Part shown: positions 57,012 through 64,000 of the stretch, piece after piece
Layout: each line of letters starts with the position of its first letter
Numbering within the stretch: position 1 is the stretch's first letter
NCBI RefSeq assembly: GCF_017301735.1
Contig: NZ_CP071090.1
Location: forward strand, 9,352,001 to 9,416,000
Length of the DNA: 64,000 nt
Origin: Pyxidicoccus parkwaysis
GTDB taxonomy: Bacteria > Myxococcota > Myxococcia > Myxococcales > Myxococcaceae
Direction of reading: 5' to 3'
The notes under the pieces: model-generated
The model's input: the letters and a program-made list of their open reading frames with translations, nothing else
The model's database searches: none
Told to the model about the DNA's origin: nothing
Position numbers and translations under genes: made by a program

Positions 57012-57770
57012 TCAGGCGGAGCGCGCGGAGCCCTGGGGGCGCAGGGGGGCAGCCAGCCGTTCGGCCTCGGCGCCGATGCCGCCCTCCGGGTCCTTCTCCT
57101 TCGCCTTCTCGAAGGCCGCCAGGGCCCCCTCGCGGTCGCCCTTCAGCTTCAGCGCCACGCCCACGTTGAGGTGCGCGGAGGCCAGGTCACGGTCCATGGC
57201 CACGGCCTCGCGGAAGTGGGCCAGCGCCTGGTCCACGTCACCCGACAGCAGCGCCTCCTTGCCGGCCTGCACGCGCTTCTCCGCGTCGTTGACCAACTCC
57301 ACCTGGAAGACGCTGCCGCCCACCACGTTGGCGATGAGCATGCGGAGGATGCCGCCCCAGTAGAAGGTGAGCCCCTCCGCCGCCACCACGGCGGCCAGCG
57401 GCAAATCCGGCAGCAGTTGCTTGCCGCGGAACTTGAAGCGGACGCGGGTGTAGCGGCCCTTGTTGGCCCAATGCACCACCTCGCCCTGGAGCTTGCGCAG
57501 CCCCTCTTCCATGCGCTTCGGGTCGATTTCGAAGGGCAGCACGCGGCCGGAGGACTCACCCGCGGGCAGGGCCCTGGGAGACTCGGCGGCGGACTCGGTG
57601 TCGAGGACGGGCTCGGCCTCCAGGACGGGCGGGCGCGGCTGCGTCGGGTCGGGGGTGGTGACTTCCGCCACGACCTTGCGCGGCGCGGGCTTCTTCGCCT
57701 TCGCGGGAGCGGCGCGGGCCGCGGTCTTCTTCGCCTTCGCCGGGGACTTGCGGGAGGAGCTCTTGGCCAT
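57012..57770 (-). CDS. Basic (histone-H1-like) N-terminus with TPR repeats
   Basis: 252 residues. The first 35 are Lys/Ala/Pro-rich (SSSRKSPAKAKKTAARAAPAKAKKPAPRK), resembling bacterial histone-H1-like or HU-tail sequences that bind DNA. A Pro/Glu linker follows, then a beta segment (about 95-160: GRYTRVRFKFRGKQLLPDLPLAAVVAAE) and two tetratricopeptide repeats (about 175-235: QAGKEALLSGDVDQALAHFREAVAMDRDLASAHLNVGVALKLKGDREGALAAFEKA). TPRs mediate protein contacts. The fusion of a DNA-binding-like tail and a TPR adaptor is unusual and could mark a nucleoid-linked assembly factor (inference). Confidence 0.85.
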   Translation of the reverse strand: MAKSSSRKSPAKAKKTAARAAPAKAKKPAPRKVVAEVTTPDPTQPRPPVLEAEPVLDTESAAESPRALPAGESSGRVLPFEIDPKRMEEGLRKLQGEVVHWANKGRYTRVRFKFRGKQLLPDLPLAAVVAAEGLTFYWGGILRMLIANVVGGSVFQVELVNDAEKRVQAGKEALLSGDVDQALAHFREAVAMDRDLASAHLNVGVALKLKGDREGALAAFEKAKEKDPEGGIGAEAERLAAPLRPQGSARSA

Positions 57771-57917
57771 GTCTCCACCTTAAACGAGCCACGGCGCTCG
57801 CGCTTGCATGTCCCTGCCCGCCTGGACTGCCGGAACACTTCTTCACACGGGGGCCGTGCCGCCCGGGGGCGACCTCGGGGAAGATGGGGCGCCCTCCCCC
57901 CAAAGGACCCCCAGCGA

Positions 57918-59300
57918 ATGACGCGTGCCCGGCCCGTGGTGCTCTCCGCCCTGCTCTCCTCCGCATGCCTGTGGGCTCCGCTCGCGAGCGCCGCCAGTGG
58001 CGCGGACATCGCACCTCCGAACGTGTCTTCAGACGCATGGCCGCGCATCCGCAAGGAGCGCATCCAGAAGCTGCTGCCCCAGGCCATGGCGCGCGCCAAC
58101 GTGGACGCCTGGGTGCTCCTCTGCCGGGAGAACGACAACGACCCGCTGGCGGACCACGTGGGCGGTGAGAACGCGGGCGGCACCGCGGCCTTCATGTTCT
58201 TCCGCCAGGGCGACAAGGTCCGCTCGCTCGCCCTCTCCCCCGCGGGCGAGGCCACGGCGCTCAGGGACGTGGGCCCCATGGATGAAGTCGTGCCGCTGGA
58301 GCGCGGGACGGACCTCTACGCGCAGGTGGCCGCGCGCCTGGCGGCGGCGAAGCCCGCGCGCATCGCGGTGAATTCTTCAGACGCGGTGACGGTGGCGGAC
58401 GGGCTCTCCGCGTCGCAGCGCGCGGCGCTGGAGAAGGCGCTGTCGCCCGCGCTGCGAAAGAAGCTGGTGTCCTCCGAGGACGTCGTCTCCGAGTGGCTCT
58501 CCGTGAAGCTCCCCGAGGAGGTGGACATCCTCCGCAAGGCCGCCGCGCTGACGTCGCAGCTCGAGGTGGAGGCGTACCGGCAGGTGGTGCCGGGCAAGAC
58601 ACGTGACGTGGATGTTGCGCGCTTCCTCAAGCGGCGCATGGCGGAATCGGGAGTGGACGACGCCTGGGCGCCGGACCAGAACCCCAACGTGCAGAGCGGC
58701 CCTACGCGCGGCCACTCGCACGCCACCGAGCGCGTGATTCAGCCCGGAGACTTCATCCAGACGGACTTCGGCATCCGCGTGGGCGGCCGCTGGGTGACGG
58801 ACATCCAGCGCTTCGCGTACGTGCTGGCCCCGGGCGAGACGAAGCCTCCGAAGGAGGCGCTGGAGAAATGGGAGAAGGGCAAGAAGGGCAGTCGCACGGC
58901 GCTCGCGGCGCTGAAGCCCGGTGCGCGCGGGTGGGACGTGGACAAGGCCCAGCGCGACTGGATGCGCGAGGCCGGCTCGGAGCCCGTCATGTGGGGCACC
59001 GGCCATCCCGTGGGCTACTGGGCGCACGATGTGGGGCCCGCGCTCTCCGGCGCCGCGAAGGACCTCCCCGCGAAGGGGCAGTCGGCGCGCGTGGTGCGCC
59101 CCGGGCAGGTGTTCGCCTTCGACGGCTTCTTCGCGTGGCAGGACGGCGGGCCGGACCTGATGCGCATCGTCTCCGTCGAGGAGATGGCCGTCGTGACGGA
59201 GACGGGCGCGGAGTACCTCATCCCACCGCAGGAGGACCTGGTGCTCATCCCCTCGCCCGCTCCGAGCGCGGGGCCGTCCGGACCCGGCCCGTCCCGATGA
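57918..59300 (+). CDS. Secreted M24-family metallopeptidase (Xaa-Pro aminopeptidase-like)
   Basis: 460 residues with a signal peptide ending near ASAASG. The creatinase/pita-bread fold of aminopeptidase P type is seen: IQTDFG and VTDIQRF (Asp ligands), TGHPVGYWAHD (His ligand), FAFDGF at the fourth ligand position and VEEMAVVTETG (Glu). The fourth ligand, normally Glu, reads Asp here, a conservative change; activity is probable but not sure. It trims N-terminal residues before proline or from other peptides in the periplasm. ATG 57918 gives a full signal peptide. Confidence 0.88.
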   Translation: MTRARPVVLSALLSSACLWAPLASAASGADIAPPNVSSDAWPRIRKERIQKLLPQAMARANVDAWVLLCRENDNDPLADHVGGENAGGTAAFMFFRQGDKVRSLALSPAGEATALRDVGPMDEVVPLERGTDLYAQVAARLAAAKPARIAVNSSDAVTVADGLSASQRAALEKALSPALRKKLVSSEDVVSEWLSVKLPEEVDILRKAAALTSQLEVEAYRQVVPGKTRDVDVARFLKRRMAESGVDDAWAPDQNPNVQSGPTRGHSHATERVIQPGDFIQTDFGIRVGGRWVTDIQRFAYVLAPGETKPPKEALEKWEKGKKGSRTALAALKPGARGWDVDKAQRDWMREAGSEPVMWGTGHPVGYWAHDVGPALSGAAKDLPAKGQSARVVRPGQVFAFDGFFAWQDGGPDLMRIVSVEEMAVVTETGAEYLIPPQEDLVLIPSPAPSAGPSGPGPSR

Positions 59301-59375
59301 GGAGGGTGGCCCCCCCTGGCGGCAATGACCTGGGGGCTCGGCTAGGATGAACAGGCTCTTCTGGAGAACCCCGCG

Positions 59376-59744
59376 ATGGCGAATGTATTGGTAATCGACG
59401 ACGACCGCTTCGTGCTGGCCATGGTGAGGGACATCCTGCAGAGCGCGGGCTACGCGGTGGTGACGGTGCAGACACCTGAAGAGGCGTTCAACATGAGCGT
59501 CTCCGAAATCTCCGCCATCCTCTGCGACTACAACATGCCGGGGATGACGGGCGCGGACGTGCTGACGGCCATGCGCGAGCTGCAGGGCTGCAACGTGCCC
59601 TTCATCTTCCTCACCGGCCACGAGGAGCTGGACGACATCCTCCCCGTCGCCATCCGCTACGGCGCGGAGCTGCTGCCCAAGCCGATTCAGCCCGTCGAGC
59701 TGATTCGGCTCCTCGTCAAGCAGCTCGGCACCGCGGCGGCCTGA
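59376..59744 (+). CDS. Single-domain response regulator
   Basis: 122 residues, receiver only. Acidic pocket VIDDD at 6-10, phosphoacceptor Asp51 (AILCDYNMPGMTG), the Thr switch (FLTGH) and Lys in PKPIQP. No output domain. No kinase gene is next to it; it may take phosphate from a distant chemotaxis or sensor kinase. Ends 13 bp before a convergent gene. Confidence 0.93.
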   Translation: MANVLVIDDDRFVLAMVRDILQSAGYAVVTVQTPEEAFNMSVSEISAILCDYNMPGMTGADVLTAMRELQGCNVPFIFLTGHEELDDILPVAIRYGAELLPKPIQPVELIRLLVKQLGTAAA

Positions 59745-59757
59745 GCAGCGCCGGACG

Positions 59758-61026
59758 TCAGGTGCCCTCGGAGAGGGACTTCGGCCGTCCCTCCACCACC
59801 TGGCGCAGCACCTCGCGGAAGCCCTCGGGCTGGGCCGCGTCCTGCTCCAGCCGCTGCGTCCGCTCGCGCGTGGTGAAGAGGTAGCACCACTCACCCTCGG
59901 GCAGGCGGCCCGTGCGGCAGGCGTTGGCCAGCACGCGCGCGCGGACCTTCAGGAAGACGAGCGCCGCGCGCGCCACCGTCTCGTCCGCGTCGTGGCCGCG
60001 AAGCCACGGCGTCAGGTCCACGTCTCGCATGTCGGCGACTCGCTCCAGCCAGTGCAGCCACGCGTCGGCTTCTTCCGCGCGGTTGTCCGCGCGCAGGTGC
60101 TGGTACCAGTACACCGGCAGGTACTCCGGGCTGCTGCCGCGCCCGCTTCGCGAGGCATAGCTCGTCGCGAGCGGCAGCTCCTCGCGCCAGAAGGACCGGG
60201 CCACCGCGCCCGTCAGCACGTCCACGCCGAACGCGGGTGGCACCGTGCTCGCGAGCAGCACATGCATCCGGGCCCACAGCGCCTCCGGCCGGGGCGTGAA
60301 GGCGCGGGCCTCACGCGGTGGCAACGGGATGTGCCACGCGAGCTCGCGCGCCTTCTTCAGCCGGAGCTGGTACGTGTCTCGTGTATCGCCGTTCTCCAGC
60401 CTCGGCCTGGGTGCGAGTCCCAGCATCCCCGGAGCGTGCAGGAAGAACTGCATGCTGCTCACGGATGTCGGCGCCGGGAGCGGCAGGGCCTGCTCCAGTG
60501 ACGGAAGCAGCCGGCCCTCCAGCAGCCCGTGGTGCGGCGACCTGAAGTACACCGCGTCGTCGTCGAAGACCCACGAGTCCTCGAGCGTCGCCAGCGTCAG
60601 CGCCTCGGCGGGAGGATGCAGCCGCAGCGCGAGCGTCTTGTGCTTCTCGCGGTAGATGACGAGGAGTGCGTCGCCATACCAGCGCATGAAGCCCACGCGG
60701 CAGCCGAAGAAGGGGTTGTACGTGGGCACCTCCACCTGCCCTCGCGGCTGCCCGTCCCAGGCGAAGCGGACGTCGATGCTCACCGGCACATAGCCGCCCT
60801 CGGGAGCATCGGTCCGCTGCTCCACCCAGGCCACGCGCCCGTGCGCATCCACCGCGCCGCCGAGCACCTCGAGGCTCGTGCCGGCGGGCAGCAGCTTCAT
60901 CGTCCCGAGGTGGAGGGCGTTGCCCGGAGCCCCTTCGACTTCTCCATACGGCGCGTCACTGCCCAGCGCGCGACCGATGGCCGCGAGCAGTGCCTCGTGC
61001 TCCAGCGCGCCGGTGGAGTCCGTCAT
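59758..61026 (-). CDS. Hypothetical protein
   Basis: 422 residues, cytoplasmic, no signal peptide. The N-terminal half looks like a beta-propeller or beta-sandwich region (GRVAWVEQRTDAPEGGYVPVSIDVRFAWDGQPRGQVEVPTYNPFFGCRVGFMRWYGDALLVIYREKHKTLALR), the C-terminal half is helical and rich in Trp/Arg. I do not recognise the family. Its start overlaps the thioesterase stop by 4 bp, so the two are coexpressed and probably work in the same process. Convergent with the response regulator gene. Confidence 0.8.
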   Translation of the reverse strand: MTDSTGALEHEALLAAIGRALGSDAPYGEVEGAPGNALHLGTMKLLPAGTSLEVLGGAVDAHGRVAWVEQRTDAPEGGYVPVSIDVRFAWDGQPRGQVEVPTYNPFFGCRVGFMRWYGDALLVIYREKHKTLALRLHPPAEALTLATLEDSWVFDDDAVYFRSPHHGLLEGRLLPSLEQALPLPAPTSVSSMQFFLHAPGMLGLAPRPRLENGDTRDTYQLRLKKARELAWHIPLPPREARAFTPRPEALWARMHVLLASTVPPAFGVDVLTGAVARSFWREELPLATSYASRSGRGSSPEYLPVYWYQHLRADNRAEEADAWLHWLERVADMRDVDLTPWLRGHDADETVARAALVFLKVRARVLANACRTGRLPEGEWCYLFTTRERTQRLEQDAAQPEGFREVLRQVVEGRPKSLSEGT

Positions 61027-61838
61027 TTGTCGGAGCTCAGCAGCGCGAAGAGCTGGCGGCACTGCGCGAGCAACACGCCGTCTTCCGTCCAGAGTTGTTG
61101 GAAGTCCTCCGCGTAGCCTCCTGCGGCCTGCAGCGAGCGGCCGGTGCGGAGGAAGTGCGCGTCCTTGTCCAGGCCCGGACGCGGCAGCGCGTGGAAGAAG
61201 TCCACGCGGAAGTCCACGCTCGCCGAGGCCTGGAAGCCGTCGACGCGCGAGAGCACCGACGGCGGGTATGCATCCATCAACCCCACGCACAGCGGCGCGT
61301 CCATGACGAGACGCTCACGGGGGCGAATCCAGCCACCCGTCTCCGCCACCGGGCCTCCCGAGTACGGCGCTCCGCCAACGCAGAAGCGGTACTCGAAGAA
61401 CTGGCAGAAGGTGGGCATGGGCACGTCGTCGGGTACTACCGGCACGTCGTGCGGCGGAGGCACTTCGGGACGCGGCACCTCGAAGTACTCGAGGGTGCCA
61501 CCACGCGAGGCGCCGAAGGTGGCGCTGGCCACGCACACCACGCCGGCGGCGTTCTCCACCCGCGCGGTGACGTGCGAGACGAGCTTGCCGGCGCGCTCGA
61601 TGCGCGTCTGGATTTCCGCCCCGCCCTCCACCGCGGGCGCGCAGAAGTGCGCGGTGAACGAGCGCACCGGCCTGTTCACGGTACCGCCGAGGGCGTGCTC
61701 CATCGCTCGCAGCGTTGCTCCCGCGACCACGCCTCCGAAGGCGCCGCGTCCCTGGTACCAGGGCGCGGTGAAGTGGATGCGGTAACGGCCGGGCGAGAGC
61801 GGTTCGGGCGTGGTGGCGGCGAGGAAGGCAGCGGTCAT
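61023..61838 (-). CDS. Thioesterase-like double hot-dog protein (TesB-type)
   Basis: 271 residues. Two hot-dog folds are visible: HFTAPWYQGRGAFGGVVAGATLRAMEHALG (first, with the GGxxxA helix) and WIRPRERLVMDAPLCVGLMDAYPPSVL (second). This is the TesB/acyl-CoA thioesterase II layout used to release fatty acids from CoA; the usual catalytic Asp/Gln/Thr residues cannot be checked by eye. Length is near that of the family. First of a two-gene operon with the unknown protein. Confidence 0.85.
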   Translation of the reverse strand: MTAAFLAATTPEPLSPGRYRIHFTAPWYQGRGAFGGVVAGATLRAMEHALGGTVNRPVRSFTAHFCAPAVEGGAEIQTRIERAGKLVSHVTARVENAAGVVCVASATFGASRGGTLEYFEVPRPEVPPPHDVPVVPDDVPMPTFCQFFEYRFCVGGAPYSGGPVAETGGWIRPRERLVMDAPLCVGLMDAYPPSVLSRVDGFQASASVDFRVDFFHALPRPGLDKDAHFLRTGRSLQAAGGYAEDFQQLWTEDGVLLAQCRQLFALLSSDK

Positions 61839-61961
61839 GGCGCACCGCACGGTATCAAGCACCGGGTGACAGGGCCCCTGTATCGTCCACGTCCACAGCA
61901 GGGCGAGCCCAGAAGGCATGACGAGGCCCTTGCTCGTCCGGGCCCCGTATCCCCGGACACC

Positions 61962-62639
61962 TCAGGCGGAGAGGTGCCAGTCCACCGTCGGGCGCCCCCG
62001 GGCCTCGAGCGCCTCGTTCACCTTGGAGAAGGGCTTGCTGCCGAAGAAGCCATTGCTCGCGGACAGCGGCGAGGGGTGCGTGCCCTCCATCACCACGTGC
62101 CGCTTCGCATCGATGAGCTTCTTCTTCTTCTGCGCGTACTTGCCCCACAGCAGGAACACCACCGGCTCCTGCTTCGCACTCACCGCGCGAATCACTGCGT
62201 CCGTGAAGTCCTCCCACCCGTGGCCCGCGTGGCTGTTGGGCTCGGCCTGCCGCACCGTCAACACCGCGTTGAGCAGCAGCACGCCCTGCTTCGCCCACGG
62301 AATCAGCGAGCCACTCTTCGGGCGCGGCACCTTCAAGTCGCTCTCCAGCTCCTTGAACATGTTCACCAGCGAGGGCGGCGGCGGTACTCCGGGCTGCACG
62401 GAGAAGGCCAGCCCGTGCGCCTGGCCCGGCCCGTGGTACGGGTCCTGTCCCAGGAGCAGCACCTTCACGTCCGCGTACGGCGTCAGCCTGAACGCGGAGA
62501 AGAGGTCCTCCTCCGACGGGAAGACGGTGGCCGACTTCCGCTCCTCCGCGACAAAGCGCTCCAGTTCCAGGAATGACGGCGACGAAATCGCCGTGCGCAG
62601 CTCGTGCTTCCAGTCCTCGGGCAACCTGTCCGCGAGCAT
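61962..62639 (-). CDS. ung: Uracil-DNA glycosylase
   Basis: 225 residues. Catalytic GQDPYHG motif with Asp66, uracil-binding Phe/Asn and the minor-groove loop HPSPLS with His188 are all present, as in family-1 Ung. It removes uracil from DNA as the first step of base-excision repair. Full length, cytoplasmic. ATG 62639 follows GGGAGCCC. The 369-bp gap 62640-63008 to its right holds the MCP-3'-end repeat array (62831 onward); in 62640-62830 I see nothing but the ung upstream region. Confidence 0.97.
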   Translation of the reverse strand: MLADRLPEDWKHELRTAISSPSFLELERFVAEERKSATVFPSEEDLFSAFRLTPYADVKVLLLGQDPYHGPGQAHGLAFSVQPGVPPPPSLVNMFKELESDLKVPRPKSGSLIPWAKQGVLLLNAVLTVRQAEPNSHAGHGWEDFTDAVIRAVSAKQEPVVFLLWGKYAQKKKKLIDAKRHVVMEGTHPSPLSASNGFFGSKPFSKVNEALEARGRPTVDWHLSA

Positions 62640-62830
62640 GGGCTCCCTCTCTCCCCATCCAGGGGTGAGGGCATTGAATCACCTACCCGAGGCGTAGGCC
62701 CAGCTTCTTTCACCGGGCCGTTTCCCCTGGGGCGCGGGACAGCCCGTAACAGGAGCCATTCCGTGGCACCAGGCCAGGGCATCGGACACACCCGACGGCA
62801 GACTCCCGGACGTGTGCCCGCGCCACGGTG

Positions 62831-63060
62831 GATGACCGTGCGCCAGCTCCGGGCGTCACGCCGCACTGCGCGGCTTCGCGGCCCCCGCCGGAGCCGGAGT
62901 CGCCGGGGATGACCGTGCGCAAGCTCCGGGCGTCACGCCGACTGCGCGGCCTCGCGGCCCCCGCCGGAGCCGGAGTCGCCGGGGATGCCCGTGCGCCAGC
63001 TCCGAGCGTCACGCCGCGCTGCGCGGCTTCGCGGCACGCGCCGGAGCCGGAGCCGCCGGA
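62831..63060. repeat. Three tandem 76-77 bp units duplicating the 3' end of the chemoreceptor gene
   Basis: Units at 62831-62907, 62908-62983 and 62984-63060 each begin GATG[AC]CCGTGCGC and differ at a few bases. The third unit covers the last 17 codons and stop of the downstream minus-strand chemoreceptor gene (its KPRSAA end); the other two are copies lying past the stop. Each unit contains the GCGTGACGC stop sequence, so the array does not extend the protein. Confidence 0.88.
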
Positions 63061-64000
63061 GCGGACGGCTTCTGCTGCCCCGATGCCGAGAAGCGACTCA
63101 TCAGCGTGCGCAACTGCTGGGCCCTCGCGTGCAGGTGCGTCACCGCTCCGACGATGCGGTCGACGTCCCCCACGGCCTTCTCCGCGCCCTGCGACAGCGT
63201 GTGGATGCGCGTGGCGAGGATGGAGCTGTTCTCCGACTGGATGGTGTGCGCCTCCGCCATCTGCCGGATGCGCGTCTGGATGCCCTCCGCGTTGGACATG
63301 ATGCGCTGGAGCGCCGCGGCCGTCTGCGCAGAGAGCGCCATGCCGGCCTGCACCTCGTCCACACCCGACTGCATCAGGTCCATCGCCGTGACGGTGTCCG
63401 CCTGGCTCTGCTGCGTCAGCGCTTCGATGCGCAGCACCGCCTCGCGCGAGCGCTCCGCCAGCTTGCGCACCTCGGCGCCCACCACGGCGAAGCCCTTGCC
63501 CTGCGTGCCCGCGCGCGCCGCTTCAATCGCCGTGCTGATAGCCAGCATGTGTGTCTGGTCCGCGATGTCGCGGATGAGCTGGAGCATCTCCTGCACCGTG
63601 CGGCTCGTGCTCGCCAGCCGCTGCACCGTGTCCGTGGACTGCTCCACCGCGCGGACGATGTCCTGAATCTTCGCCGAGGTGAGCCGCACCACCTCGCCAC
63701 CCTCCTGCGCCGCGCGGCCGTTGTCCGCGGCCACCTCTACCGTGGCCCTCGCGCTCCGCGTGTTGAGCGCCAGCGCCTGGTCCATCTCCTGGACCGCGCC
63801 CGTCATCTGGGTCAGCTGCGAGGACTGGTCCTGCGACGAGGCCTTCAGCGCCTCGGCAGCCTGGCGGATGTCCTCGGCCGCGGTGGCGGTGGAGCCGGCC
63901 ACCTGCTGCACCTCCGTGAGCATCCCCTGGATGCCCACCACCATCGCGTTGAAGTCGCGCGAGAGCTGGGCCACCTCGTCCGAGCCTCGCGCCTCCACGC
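63009..64000 (-). CDS. Methyl-accepting chemotaxis protein, C-terminal signalling part
   Basis: 329 residues are visible and the frame is open to the window edge, so the N-terminal sensor and membrane segments lie to the right. It begins with the end of a HAMP domain (RGSDEVAQLSRDFNAM), then a coiled-coil signalling domain with the hairpin tip IRDIADQTHMLAISTAIEAARAG and VVGAEVRKLAERSREAV, the site that contacts CheA and CheW. The C-terminus is a short Ala/Pro-rich tail whose DNA is the third unit of a 76-77-bp repeat. The tip reads HMLAISTAIEAARAG, a slightly altered version of the common NLLALNAAIEAARAG. Confidence 0.94.
   Translation of the reverse strand, partial: VEARGSDEVAQLSRDFNAMVVGIQGMLTEVQQVAGSTATAAEDIRQAAEALKASSQDQSSQLTQMTGAVQEMDQALALNTRSARATVEVAADNGRAAQEGGEVVRLTSAKIQDIVRAVEQSTDTVQRLASTSRTVQEMLQLIRDIADQTHMLAISTAIEAARAGTQGKGFAVVGAEVRKLAERSREAVLRIEALTQQSQADTVTAMDLMQSGVDEVQAGMALSAQTAAALQRIMSNAEGIQTRIRQMAEAHTIQSENSSILATRIHTLSQGAEKAVGDVDRIVGAVTHLHARAQQLRTLMSRFSASGQQKPSAPAAPAPARAAKPRSAA

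Overview
This 64 kb window is very GC-rich, almost fully coding DNA, with strong G/C bias at third codon positions. The gene content points to a myxobacterium of the Myxococcus/Corallococcus/Pyxidicoccus group (Myxococcota): many two-component proteins, RpoH-like sigma factor, lipoproteins of unknown function, a DUF3396-type toxin/immunity locus, a basic histone-H1-like protein and a TreT-type trehalose synthase. This is inferred from gene content and codon use; no 16S gene is present. Most operons are tight, and many neighbouring genes overlap by 4 bp (ATGA), so translational coupling is the rule.

Layout: 1-405 is the end of an alpha/beta hydrolase. 451-8042 (minus) holds six two-component genes in two runs: a sensor kinase, two receivers and a hybrid, then a FixJ-type set. 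8296-11950 (minus) is a three-subunit molybdenum hydroxylase (xanthine dehydrogenase family). 12167-18132 (plus) has an acyl-CoA dehydrogenase, a Cys-cluster protein and two lipoproteins, separated by a repeat-rich gap. 18160-22849 (minus) has a large lipoprotein and an M16 peptidase pair. 22975-31935 looks accessory: a SWIM/SNF2 helicase, a PD-(D/E)XK nuclease-like gene between two genes with the same 3' end, a decayed toxin gene with its intact DUF3396 immunity gene, and tRNA-Phe. 32023-40786 has a sigma factor, NhaR-like regulator, amidohydrolase, small lipoproteins, TreT, and an NfeD/slipin membrane pair. 40980-45392 has a MerR-type regulator coupled to a VIT/vWA protein. 45423-50593 is mixed metabolism, including an ABC ATPase with altered motifs. 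50758-52475 is a probable type VI secretion effector (DUF4150 plus AHH nuclease) with an Imm11-like partner. 52508-64000 has a glycoside hydrolase, gyrA, a basic TPR protein, an M24 peptidase, a receiver, a thioesterase, ung and the end of a chemotaxis receptor.

The strongest candidates for unusual biology are the decayed toxin with a retained immunity gene (30242-31796), the DUF4150-AHH effector pair (50758-52475), the helicase/nuclease island with shared 3' ends (22975-30102), and three different short repeat families in gaps (8194-8298, 15402-15704, 62831-63060), the last of which copies the 3' end of the chemoreceptor gene. All domain calls were made by eye from the translated sequence; none was checked against a database.
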